Shown: piece by piece, positions 11,247 through 21,709 of the stretch | How positions within the stretch are numbered: the stretch's first letter is position 1 | How the letters are laid out: every line of letters begins with the position of its first letter | Origin: Pleurotus ostreatus/Saccharomyces cerevisiae fusant | Lineage: Eukaryota; Opisthokonta | Assembly (NCBI GenBank): GCA_024196135.1 | Contig: JAMQCK010000002.1 | Coordinates: forward strand, 124,001-188,000 | Length of the DNA: 64,000 nucleotides | Direction: 5' to 3' | The notes under the pieces: model-generated | What the model was told of the DNA's origin: nothing | Seen by the model: only the letters and a program-made list of their open reading frames with translations | Database searches by the model: none | Position numbers and translations under genes: made by a program

Positions 11247-12159
11247 ATGTCGTACCCCGCGAACACTAATCCCGTCAACGGGCCGACCATCAGATACAGT
11301 GGCCCCCCGGTCTACTACGACCATTCGCCCCTGCGTAAAGGGCTGTATACGCTGCTCGTGAGTACCCTGCAACCTCTTCTGTGCTCTGCTCATACTCAGC
11401 ATGTAGGGCATGCTTTCCGTCACCCTCATTGGGTTGACCATCACCCGCATCGTCAGGACCGAGTCCGTCTATCCATGGGGATTCTATGGTATGGACCCAT
11501 GCTACATTTCTAAAGCTACAAAAAGTCTGATTCCTGCGTAGACCGCATCATCGCCGAACTCCTCGCGACCAGTCTCCTGACGCTACCGGTGGCTCTGCAT
11601 GCGTAAGCCTCATCTCTGGATACGTGGTTAAGTTCAGCTTACAGGAAGACAGCTTCCATACTTTGGAGCGGCGCATCGACACGGGCATCGGCAGGTCCTT
11701 TGCCCATGAGCTCGGCGCTCTCTTCGTCCTCTGGATTCTCTGGCTTGTCGGCGCAGCCATTGCTACCGTAAGCCGCTTTGTCTACTTCCTCAACCTCCTC
11801 CACTCAATTCCTCGTTCACTCCCCCTTTCACCACTTAACTATACTCTCGTCGAACCCTCCACAACCTCCGACCCCACCTCACGCCCACTAACACCCCACC
11901 CCAGTCCCACTGGACCGACCTCTACTCCTGCTGGTACCTCCTCGGCTGCCGCCTCCTCACCGCCATCGTCGCCATCGCCTGGTCCGGCTTCGGCGTCCTC
12001 ACCTTCCTGATCGTCGCCAGCGCGGTGCTCGGACGCCTCAAGGGCGGCTTCATGCGCCCGATGCACGCCCAGTATAGTGCGCATGCGTATCACCATAGAG
12101 GACCCTCGGCGTCGGCAAGGATGTCGAAGGAGAATGAGGCGGGGATGCCGACTGCTTGA
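11247..12159 (+). CDS. Four-transmembrane protein, MARVEL-like
   Basis: Five exons, 11247-11357, 11407-11488, 11542-11602, 11653-11767 and 11905-12159, give a 207-residue protein with all phases consistent. Four hydrophobic segments are visible: GMLSVTLIGLTITRIV, IIAELLATSLLTLPVAL, ELGALFVLWILWLVGAAIA and LLTAIVAIAWSGFGVLTFL. The N-terminus is short, polar and rich in Pro/Tyr; the C-terminal tail is His/Ser-rich. Four helices with a charged loop between helices 2 and 3 (HTLERRIDTGIGRSFAHE) and a WTDLYSCWY loop fit the MARVEL-type proteins common in agaricomycetes. These are thought to act in plasma-membrane or vesicle organisation. No catalytic motif is seen, and the precise role is unknown. 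Confidence 0.75.
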
Positions 12160-12491
12160 GCGGCGGTTTGGGTTTTGGGACACCACATATACGTTTGTGG
12201 GGTTCGAGCGGTTGTCTTGTGTACTGATAGATCTGTTCCTGGGCTTGAGGTTACTTATTCTTCGCTTGTGGTGACTCTCCCCGTTTGTTGTGCTTAGCTT
12301 GATGCTGTAGTCTCCTTCTCTTCGTCCCTATGTATGCGCCTGTAGTTCAGAATGCTCATATCTCACCTCCATACAAACACCAGCAAGCAATCACAGGCGC
12401 GAGAGCAGAACGTCATTACGCATTCAAGAGATAACTAGAATATCCATATGTACAATCTCTCCTCCCCCCTCACACCCTTTCTCGTTCACCT

Positions 12492-12539
12492 CACCACCAC
12501 CACCACCACCACCACCACCACCTCCTCCTCCTCCTCCTA
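12492..12539 (+). repeat. (CAC)n(CTC)n microsatellite abutting the CAF-1 stop codon
   Basis: About eleven CAC/ACC units run into about five CTC units on the plus strand. They reach the stop codon (plus-strand CTA at 12537-12539) of the CAF-1 gene. In the CAF-1 transcript this is a GAG/GTG run that starts the 3' UTR. Confidence 0.9.
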
Positions 12540-15478
12540 CACCGCAACCGCCTGCCCCGCACCACCCACCACCCCCGCCTTCAACACCCACACCCTCCCC
12601 TGCGCAGACTTCTCCGCCACCTCCCGAATCTTCGCCTCAATCGCGTTCTTCCGCACCTTGTGCTCCTGCAGGTCCGCATGCACCTTCTCCACGAGCGCCG
12701 TCACGCTCTTCGCCTGCATCGTCTGGATCGTCGAGAGGAGGTAGGGGAGGTGCGCGTCCGGGAAGGGGTTCTTGGGGGTGAGGGTGGAGGCCTTTGCAGG
12801 GTTCGAGCTGGAAGGTGCAGGGGCAGCGGACCCCGAGGCGGTGGTAGCGGCAGCCTTGACGTGGTCGGGGAGAGGCGGGACGAGGAAGGGACCGCTGCTT
12901 GTTGAGGCGGCAGGGGCTGGCGCGGGCATCCTACTCCTCTTCATATCCTCGACCGCGGTTGACACGTAGGTGAAGGGGTCGATGGGGAAGGGCGTGTCTA
13001 GCAGTATCATCAGTAAATGCTAACTGACGAGGGACGGAAACCACTTACCGTTAAATAACTGTATCCGATACGCCGCAAACGGCTCATACTCGCACTGCCC
13101 CACCTCCTGCTCGTAGAAAGGTCCCTTCGCAAACGGCACCAGCGGCATGATCTTCTTCTTCTTCGGCGCCTTCCCCACCTTCGCCTCCTCCGCCTTCCTC
13201 TTCTGCGCATGCGCCGCATTGCTGCTAAACTCGCTCCCAAACACCTCGTCCTCCTCCTCCTCCCTCTCATCAATCGACGTCCCCGGCTCGATCTCCTCAT
13301 CATCATCATCCACTAGCCAACTATCCGCGTCCGAGTCTTCTTCCTCCTCGCCGCCCTCCTCGTCGTCCTCGTCCACGTTGTCCGCCTCCGCGGGCTCGTC
13401 CTCCCACTCCTCGCCGCTGTCGTACCCGTAGTCGTGCTGGTTCGCGTCGCGCGCGAGAGGCGTGCGCGGGCCTATCACGTCCGAGGCGCGCGTCCATGTG
13501 CCGTGGTACCCCGGCCGCGAGTCGGTGTGGAAGATGAGGACCTTGGCGGGGATGGCGCGGCGGTCTTGCAGTTTGGCGCGCAGGCGGCGCACGGTAGTAG
13601 CGTCGTCGGTGACCTCGGCCTCGCTCATGCGGGTCATGATGTCGCGGACAGAGATGCGGCTGAAAGACTTTGGGCCAGGAGGTCGAGGGCGGCCGCGAGG
13701 GAGCAAGGAGGGGTTGACAGACTCAGGCATACGCTTCAGCGAGTCTTGCAAGCGTTCTGTTCGCAAAGTGAGCATTCTGATACAAGGGAGTCATAGGGAT
13801 GGCATACCTCTTGGCGTCATCCTCTCAAGCTCCTCTTGCGAAAGCGAAGGAATGTCCACCTCCATCGGCTCATGCCTCCTCTCATCCTCATCAATAACAA
13901 TCACATCATCCTCCGTCCCCCTCGCCCCCTTCGGCTCCAAGAACCAGTTCACATGCGCCAGCGTCGTATCCTTCTTCACCAAGAACGGCTTGAATGTCCT
14001 CTCAAAGTCCGACTGCGAGCTCCCGGCCTCAGGCTGGCTGTTCGTTGGAGGTTTCGCTGCAGCGGGCTTCTTGGAGAAGAAGTTCGCCATCAGCGAGCGC
14101 GACTTGTCGTGCGCCTCGGCCTGCTTGCGCTCCCGCTCTGCCTTCGCGGCTGCTTTCTCCTGCTTCTCCCGCTCCTGACAAAATCTCAGCGAGAGGGAAG
14201 CCTAGTCGGAGAAAAGAGCTTGCCTTCGCAGCTTCCCGCTCGGCTTTCGCGGCCTTCTTCTCTTGACGCTCCTTCTCCTACACTGGGTGAGGGATTGACT
14301 GGTATAGTGATTGGACAATCCCTACCTTGGCTTCTTTCTCCGCAGCTCTTTCTGCAGCTTTCGCGGGATCCTTCGGACGCCCGGGAGGCTTCTTAGCGGA
14401 TGACTGGCTGCGAGTGAGCATAGGTGTGAAGGAATGAGGGAGACGGGTCTGACAGATGGTTCTGCTTTGCTGGGTGATGCACTCGGTCGTGGGGTAGCGT
14501 CAGCATCTTCCTCAGACTTGACGGCTTGCTTCGCTGGTGATGCGTCGCCCGAGGGTGCATGAGGTTTTGGGGCGTTCTTGAGATGCAGTACACTGGCTTG
14601 CTCATCGGCGGGTAGTGTCGAGAATAGCGTCTGCAGCTCATTCTTGGCCTAATCCGGACAGTCAACAACTGTTCGCAAGAGCAACACGTCAAGCACTGAC
14701 CTGTAATCGGTCCTGCCTTCGCACATCGGCCTTCTCGCGAATGTTCTTGGGCAGCCAGTCCTTGTAGTCCTGGCTGATCTCCCAGCGCCACGCACAAGCA
14801 CTGGCAGGAGGCTTGCACCCATCGGGCGCTTCCAGACCGTAGTTCACACGTGACGCGACGCGCTTCACCACGGCCTCAATCGCGGACAGCGGGACCATCC
14901 GCGCAAGGTCAGCGGTGGCTGGGTCCGCATCATCCTCATCGTCGGGAGGGGGAAGTAAGGTATGTTGGATGTGCTTGCAGAGGGCGGTGAGGGTCTTGTC
15001 GCTGTATTTATGTCATGAGTGTGAGCGGATCGCACGCTCTGAACGCGAGGGCGCACCTCTCGAAGGCGAGCTTCGCGATGACGGGCTTGTGGTCGTCGGG
15101 TATCTCAATAAGGGGAGGCTCGCTTGCTTCAGCCCGTGCGGAGAGCATGTCACGGAATGCGATGATCTCTGGAGTTGGGGTCAGTACCGGGAGTTGAATG
15201 GCCTGTGCACGACGCACCCTGTAGTGTCTCGGAGTTCTGCTCAAGAGACATGGGCTTCTGCCTAAAGATGACCTTGCCATTCTTCAGCTCCGCCAAAGAT
15301 TGAACCTTGGCCCCATCTACGACGCGTCAGATTCCTCGTTATCTGCCTCAAGCGCTCGCCACGCACCTGCCGACGCGTTCTTGCCTGTGGGGGCGGTCCC
15401 GTTATCTGGAATCATTGAGCTGAAGAATATATTTATCGGGCATTGCAACGCACCTTTATTCAATTTGGTAGCCGACAT
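12537..15478 (-). CDS. Chromatin assembly factor 1, large subunit (p150/Cac1/CHAF1A)
   Basis: Start ATG at 15476-15478 (MSATKLNK), stop TAG at 12537-12539; about ten exons. Order of parts: a poorly conserved N-terminus; a Lys/Glu/Arg-rich stretch (KEREKQEKAAAKAERERKQAEAH class, about 14090-14390) corresponding to the KER region; then RSLMANFFSKKP, a PCNA-interacting (PIP-like) box with Arg in place of the first Gln. The family core follows, with KVLIFHTDSRPGYHGTW (classical 'FHENxRPxYxGTW'), and then a long acidic region around 13260-13430 for histone binding. The final 100 residues (LVEKVHADLQEHKVRKNAIEAKI) fit the winged-helix DNA-binding domain. CAF-1 deposits H3-H4 behind replication forks. 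It shares a 135-bp promoter with RFC2. Confidence 0.92.
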
Positions 15479-15613
15479 GTCGACAAGGGGACCATGCATG
15501 CGAATGCGGGGTGGTGGAAGGCAAAGGGCGGCCAGCAATTGGCTTTAGACGCGATCTGTCACACAACTCACGCGTGACGGACGCGTCGCGTACGACACTT
15601 GGCACCGACACCC
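15479..15613. promoter_or_regulatory. Divergent promoter with two MluI cell-cycle boxes (CAF-1 / RFC2)
   Basis: ACGCGT occurs at 15570-15575 and again at 15581-15586, spaced 11 bp (about one helical turn), within the 135 bp separating the two start codons. ACGCGT is the binding site of MBF (Swi6-Mbp1), which drives G1/S genes in yeasts. The position suits both genes. Use of the sites in this organism is inferred. Confidence 0.65.
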
Positions 15614-17020
15614 ATGGCGTCCTCCTTCTTTAAGCCCCAGAACCGACAGAATCAGCAGGCAGCAACTGCACAAAAGCATGCGGTAGATCCCGCACTCCAA
15701 CCATGGGTAGAGAAATAGTGTGTAGAGCGGCTTTTCGCCGTGATCGTGGCTGACTTGTAATTAGCCGCCCAAAAACCATCGACGATGTGTCCGCTCAAGA
15801 GCACACTGTTAGCGTGCTACAGAAGGCATTGACCTCTACCAATGTGCGAATAGCTGATCTGTACGAGAAATATCTCCTAACCATCGTTCTAGCTCCCCCA
15901 CATGTTGTTCTATGGTCCTCCTGGAACGGGAAAGACATCCACCATACTTGCACTGTCACGACAACTCTTCGGGTGTGAACCGCTCTCGTTTCCTGAATTT
16001 ATTATCATACTCATAACTCGCAGGCCAGACAACTTTCGCAGTCGCGTGCTCGAGCTGAATGCATCAGATGAGCGTGGTATCAGTATCGTACGCGAGAAGG
16101 TCAAGAACTTTGCCCGTCAAACACCCAGAGCCCAAGCGGTCGCCTCCGATGGAAAGGAGTACCCATGTCCTCCATACAAAATCATCATTCTGGACGAAGC
16201 AGACTCCATGACCCAAGATGCTCAAGGCGCTCTACGTCGAATCATGGAAACGCACGCACGCATCACCCGCTTCTGCCTCGTCTGCAACTACGTGACACGG
16301 TCAGTCTCACCTCCACCCATCCTCGCCCACAACAACCCACTCACACCCCACCCCAGAATAATCGAACCCCTCGCCTCCCGCTGCTCCAAATTCCGCTTCA
16401 CCCCCCTCGACTCCTCCAGCGCCGCCGCCCGCCTCTCCTACATCGCCACGAACGAGAACGTCGCCGTCTCCCCGCCCGTCATCGACACCCTCATCTCCAC
16501 CTCGGGCGGCGACCTCCGCCGCGCCATTACCTATTTACAGTCCGCGTCCCGCCTGTCCTCGTCTACAGATCCCCCGACGCCCATCACGCCGGTGGATATC
16601 CAGGAGATTGCGGGGGTGGTGCCGGATGGTGTGATTGACAATTTTGCGCGAGCGGTGGGTATTGAGGTGGATGGGTCGGATGCGATGGATGTGGATGGAT
16701 TGCAAAGGCGTGGGTTTCAGCTTGTGCAGAGCAAGGTGAAGGAAGTTATGCGAGAGGGATATTCGGCGACGCAGATCTTGACACAGGTGAATATTCTTTC
16801 CTTCCTTCCAATTCCTGCCCTTCCGATTGTCTTCGTTGTTCGCTAACAGCTCTCGCAGCTACACGACCTCGTCATCCTGCACCCAACGCTCAGCGCACGC
16901 AACAAAGCCCAGTCCGCCCTCGTCTTCGCAGAAGCGGACAAGGCCCTCTGTGACGGCGCGGACGAGGAACTCTGGATTTTGGAAGTCGGTCTCCGCTTGA
17001 ACAAGATATTTTCTGCGTAG
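15614..17020 (+). CDS. RFC2: Replication factor C subunit (yeast Rfc2 / human RFC4 type)
   Basis: Six exons, 15614-15717, 15765-15843, 15893-15972, 16024-16299, 16358-16796 and 16859-17020, give 379 residues with consistent phases. AAA+ clamp-loader motifs appear in order: [13 protein letters not shown] (box II), [12 protein letters not shown] (Walker A), [26 protein letters not shown] (Walker B), [13 protein letters not shown], and [12 protein letters not shown] (the SRC motif whose Arg acts on the neighbouring subunit). The C-terminal helical collar follows ([16 protein letters not shown]). DEAD-type Walker B, SRC and the N-terminal FFKPQ peptide place it with Rfc2/RFC4. It is one of five subunits that open PCNA and load it onto primed DNA. 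Confidence 0.95.
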
Positions 17021-17771
17021 TCGATGGTGTTAACCCCAGTTTGTTCTCTACACTACATTACATTTCTTCTTGCAACTTGCGATGATTATCCGGTCTCCGT
17101 CGTCCTCTTTGCCGTTTATAAGAGTGATAAAGGGACGTGTTCCACTCGATTCTGCGGCACGACATGCTTCAGATCCTTATGATCATGGTTTTCGTCAATG
17201 CTCTTTATCTGCCATTCCCGTTATGGACGCATTCACTCAAGCACGCAGTTGCCTACGTTTGACCGCCACCTCGGTCCTCCTTCGTTTTCAACTTTGGAAC
17301 CTCTTCGCTGTCTAATCTAGTAATTCCCGGTCCTTCGCCATATGTCAGCGACCTCAGTGCTCGATCAGCGTCCTCGACCTTTTGCGCACTTCTGCGCGGT
17401 CCCCGACTCGGTCCTTGCCTAAGGACGACGGGGAAGTCGTGCAGTCCGGCCGAGCTGACATTATAGAGAATGCGGCGATGCGTGCAAGGAAAGGCAGGAG
17501 TTGTTTTTCTTAGGGACAAGGTGCGTGAGTGCCACATACCATTGCCTATTGCGTCGGTCACCTTTTCTCCTTTGGGCACGATGCTCTCACTGTCTATACC
17601 TTGCTGACTATGCAGTTCAGGTGCAGAGGGCGCTTTCATGAGATTGTGCCACATATCTTGGACGGTGGCGGATAGACTCCGCAGGACAGTATGCGCGTAT
17701 ATAAGGAGTTCTGTATCAACAACAGTAACATCCTCAAATCCTCTCCAAGTCACTCACAGAGCCGCCTCAGC
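17021..17771. other. Intergenic, 750 bp
   Basis: 3' flank of RFC2 and promoter of the short-chain dehydrogenase. A 166-codon minus-strand ORF (17253-17753) covers most of it but has no recognisable motif, and its start overlaps the neighbour's promoter, so I do not call it. Confidence 0.4.
17698..17706 (+). promoter_or_regulatory. TATA box of the short-chain dehydrogenase
   Basis: TATATAAGG, 65 bp before the ATG at 17772. The same nonamer lies at nearly the same distance from the paralogue's ATG (39240-39248, minus strand). Confidence 0.6.
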
Positions 17772-18750
17772 ATGTCCCCCACCGTCTACCTCGTCTCCGG
17801 CGCCAACCGCGGCATCGGTACGTTCTACCTCCAGATTCCCCTTCACCTCCACTGCCCTCCCTTTCCTCATGCCCTCATCTAACCCCCACCCAAGGCCTCA
17901 GCCTCGTCACCCTCCTTGCCGCCCGCCCCGACACCATTGTCTTCGCCGGGGCCCGCGACCCCGCTCGCGCCACCGACCTCCAGGCCCTCGCCACAGCGCA
18001 TCCTAATCGCGTGTACCCCGTCAAACTCATCTCCGCCGACCGCGCCAGCAACGCCGCCGCAGCGGAGGAGATCAAGAAAGTGTCCGGCCGCCTGGACGTG
18101 GTCATCGCCAACGCCGCCATCAGCGAGTGCATTGAGAATATACTGGGTGTGCCGAAGGAGGAGTTGGTGCGGCATTTTGAGGTGAGTCTCAGTAGGCGAT
18201 CCCCTCCTCCTCCTTGCCCTTCCAGGCGTGATAGGAAATAACAGCTCATTACCCACCCAGATTAACAGTGTCGGCCCCCTGGTGCTCTTCCAAGCTGTGT
18301 GGCCCCTCCTCAAGGCCAGCCCTGCCCCCAAATTCGTCCCCATCACCTCCATGGTCGGCAGCGTCGAGGTCGGCAGCTTGTTCGACATCGACAACATCCC
18401 CTATGGGACGTCGAAGGCCGCCCTCAACTGGATCACGCGCAAGCTGCACCACGATTTCCCTGAACTGAGTGAGTACTGTGCACGCAAGTGGCTGCGACGC
18501 TTTGCTAGTCATGTTCAGATACTCATACCGCCCCTCAGTCGCCTTCCCCATCAACCCCGGCACCGTCGAGACCGACCTCCTCAAGAACGGTCGGAAGGAC
18601 CCTAAGGTCGTCGAGGCGCTCAAGACCTTGCCGCCTATCACCCCGGAGGAGAGCGCCCGTGGCATCCTCGAGCAGGTCGACAAGGCGACCAGGGAGACGC
18701 ACGGTGGGCAGTTCGTCAATTATGTTGGGCAGGAAAGGATTCCCTGGTGA
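17772..18750 (+). CDS. NAD(P)-dependent short-chain dehydrogenase/reductase
   Basis: Four exons, 17772-17817, 17895-18181, 18261-18468 and 18539-18750, give a 250-residue classical SDR. The nucleotide-binding glycine motif is VSGANRGIG, the NNAG-like motif is VVIANAAIS, a Ser lies in the TSMVGS segment, and the active site is YGTSK (Tyr-x-x-x-Lys). PGTVETDLL is the substrate-loop region. The family includes fungal ketoreductases of the norsolorinic-acid-reductase/C-factor type. No biosynthetic cluster surrounds it, so the substrate is unknown. All three introns occupy the same places as in the paralogue at 38235-39170, showing that one gene gave rise to both. Confidence 0.88.
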
Positions 18751-19037
18751 TGGGGAATATTTTCTTGTGAGAGGAGAGGGCGATGCCTGGGTAAAGAGGT
18801 GAAGAGGTTGGTGTAGAACTCGTACCTTGTGATCATCCGTGTAGAGGTGGTGTTCACCCGTGTAGAAGCTTCCGAGTCGCCAAAATCCCTTGTTCGATTC
18901 TATTGGGTACATTCCCCGTGTATGTGAAGAGAAGTTCCGATATTCCAGCAATCTTCCAGATCCGTTATAAAGATTAGTGTGTCAGTAGGCTATGAGAGCG
19001 GATGAAACGAAGCTTCGGAGATTGCGAAGTTCTGGGC

Positions 19038-20018
19038 CTAGTAGTGATAGCCACCGTAGTGGAGGGGCTTCTCGTAGCCAGCGTACGGGGGTGAGGCGTC
19101 GAAAGGCGGAAGCTCGGGCGCAGGAACAAGCGGCCAGAACAGAGAGTCGTCGACCTCAGAGGACTGCGAGGACATAAGCTCGTCGATGAAGGAGGTATCG
19201 GAGAAATCGATGCCGAATACGTTGTCCACCGGCGACGGAGGGAACGGTGACGGCGAAGCGAATGAGGAGAAAGACGAAGAGGCGAACGAGGAAAACGACG
19301 AAGAGGGCGACAGTTTGGCGACACGAGAAGAGTTGCGGGAGCCGGACGCAGTGGCAGACGGGTAGACCACCGGAGAAGCGGCTACAGGGTTCTCAACCTC
19401 GCGAGAGAGAGTAGGCGTAGCAGTATGCGACGGACGCTGAGCCTTCGGCGCTTTCTCAACAACAGTCTTTGGCAGTTTCGTGGGTTTCGCGAGGGGACCG
19501 CGGGCATTGGGCGACTTGTAGTTGTGGTGGCGCTCACGATGGTGGTAGAGGCCAGCGCCGTCGTGGAACGCCTGACCACAGTCTTCGTTGGGGCACACAT
19601 ATGGCGTCTCGCCGGTACTGTGAAATTGTTAGATGACTGAGTTAAACAGGTAAAATGAGTGGCGAAGACTCACTGCTTGGCGCGGATATGCGTCTGTAAG
19701 GTGCAATTGGCCGCAAATCGTTTGCCACAGCCAGGCCAGGTACACGGGTACTGACTGAAAGACGCGTCAGATAGTATTCGCCCCTACAAAATCACTAACG
19801 TACTACTTGACGTTCTTGTACTTGTCGGGAAGGTGACCGAGCTTATGACGAGTCTGGTCGCGCGTTTTCTTCACTTGCACACCGCATTCTTGACAGAATG
19901 TGTCTACAAATGCTGGAAGATTGTTTGGAGTATAACGCTATGACCATGAAAGTGAGTGGCGCGGGTCACCCAAAAAGGAAAGTCCACCACGCACCTCATT
20001 AGGGCGGATGCGTGGCAT
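19038..20018 (-). CDS. C2H2 zinc-finger protein, probable transcription factor
   Basis: Start ATG at 20016-20018 (MPRIRPNE), stop TAG at 19038-19040; about five exons. Three finger-like units are read: FCQECGVQVKKTRDQTRHKL (C-x2-C ... H), YPCTWPGCGKRFAANCTLQT followed by HIRAKH (C-x4-C ... H-x4-H), and YVCPNEDCGQAFHDGAGLYH followed by HRERHH. The C-terminal half is Ser/Pro/Phe-rich with repeated SFSSFAS units and an acidic segment (FGIDFSDTSFIDELMSS) that could be an activation region. A minus-strand TATAAAA at 20121-20127 lies about 100 bp upstream. Nuclear DNA binding is inferred from the fingers; targets are unknown. Confidence 0.8.
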
Positions 20019-21709
20019 CTTCGAAGTTCAGCGGCTTCAACTGCTCAGCGACCAACGGGAAACTGTTCAAAGGGTCGATGGGGGCTTGGGGAGTGAGGAA
20101 CCAACCCCCAACGGCCCCCATTTTATAGCTTTCTGGACGGCTCGTCCTCGATTGCTCTTCGATTGCTCCTCGATTGCTTCGTTCGTATAAGGAAAATTTG
20201 CTGTTTGCGACTGTTAGCGAGTGGCTCAGTGGCTCAGTGGCGTGAAGAAAAGGGCCCGTTTGCGAGCCCAGGAGAGCGCCGTTCGTCGCATGATTCGGTG
20301 TACGTGCTGCAGACGGTGCGTAGAATCAGCCCAATATATTGGATAAGCCACACCTCTTACCTATAGCCGGTTATACGACCTTAGTGCTGCCTTCCAAAGG
20401 TAGTAATTTTCTCAGAGGGAGAGGGCGCTTGGGTATCCTAGCAACGCGCTTAACCCAGGCTAGGCCCTTCGCTTTGTTTTTGTCGGTGACGTCAAGCATG
20501 CAAGCCTCATGAATGGTCAAGACACAAGCATCGGGTAGCCGGCGAAACGCTCAGTGGAGGGATAGTCTACCACAAGCAGAGGCCCGTCAAGTCAGCAATT
20601 CCTTGTGGGCGTAGGTGAAGGCGAGGAGCAAGACACTGTGGCGTGGGAATGCCACCCATCTTCCTTCTCACGGTTCGACTTTGCACTGTCTTGGCTTGAA
20701 CTTGGACATCATGAACACACTCTCATTGAAGCGAAAGCGAACCAGTCAATCGATACGGCAGTCAGCATATGCATTGTTAGCGCTACTCCAGACAGTCTGT
20801 ACACGCACACAGAGCCCTGACATTGCCAACAAGTCCGCAGTATCGATAGCTATGAAACGAGTCACTGTATCGACAGCGCAGAGCGTCGCCGCCGCCGCAT
20901 ACGTAGCATAGGCAGCAACACCCGCCACAGCGTAGACGTCATTGTATAGCCGGAAAGTAAGAACAGAAAGAATAATAGAGAGAGAAAAAACAAAGAAAAA
21001 ATGGTATTAACCACAACAAACAGCGCGCAGGTACGAGTGTGCTAGCCATCCGCAAGTGTCGAAAGAGTCCGTAGAAAGGGCGCCGAGCGACGGAGACCGA
21101 TGCTGGTGTAGTTGATTGTCGTGTCCGTCAAAGCGTACGTATGTGAAACGGTCGATGCGGTTTGAAGGATACGCATGTGGTTGATGATGGATGGTGGGTA
21201 GATGCGGCCGGATCCAAAAAGTCAAGTCAAGTGAAGAGGAAAGAAGAGAAAAAGATGATGGATGACCACCACGGGTCACGCCCGGGCAGAGTACATATAT
21301 ATTGACACACATAGATAGAGTTAGGGGAAATAAAGAGGAGAAACGGGATGGGGAGAGGATGAGACGGTGGTGGAAGGTGGAGGCACCTACGCACACAACT
21401 GGTTCGTCGAGAACCAGGCTTGGGTTGGGGGCGCTGGCCCGTCGAGCGCCAGCGCGGCGTAAGGAGCGTGGCGGAACGAGCGGCAGGGTGAGAGTGGGAG
21501 GCATAGATCTTCTTTCGTGATAGGCGGTGAGATAGAACGTCGCGGTCGGAACGTGTCGTTCGACGTGCATTGATTGGCGATTGGCGGGGGGTGAGCGCAA
21601 GTGGGGCGAGCGAGCGACGGTCGTGCGTTATCGAATGTTATAGACGGCGAGGATATGTATCACAGGCGGATTGGATAGAAAAAGTTGAGAAGAATGACAT
21701 TCACAGCGC
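20019..21709. other. Intergenic, 1.7 kb
   Basis: Upstream region of the zinc-finger gene (right of 20018) and 3' flank of Cdc25. An A/G-rich stretch (about 20955-21005) would be a pyrimidine tract on the Cdc25 strand. The ORFs here (20605-20911 plus strand, 21007-21600 minus strand) lack motifs and I do not support them. Confidence 0.45.
20121..20127 (-). promoter_or_regulatory. TATA box of the zinc-finger gene
   Basis: TATAAAA on the minus strand, about 100 bp upstream of the ATG at 20018. Confidence 0.5.

Noticed and set aside
12448..12744. Plus-strand ORF with Thr and Ser homopolymers
   Set aside because: Produced by the (CAC)n(CTC)n microsatellite plus the antisense of the CAF-1 3' end.
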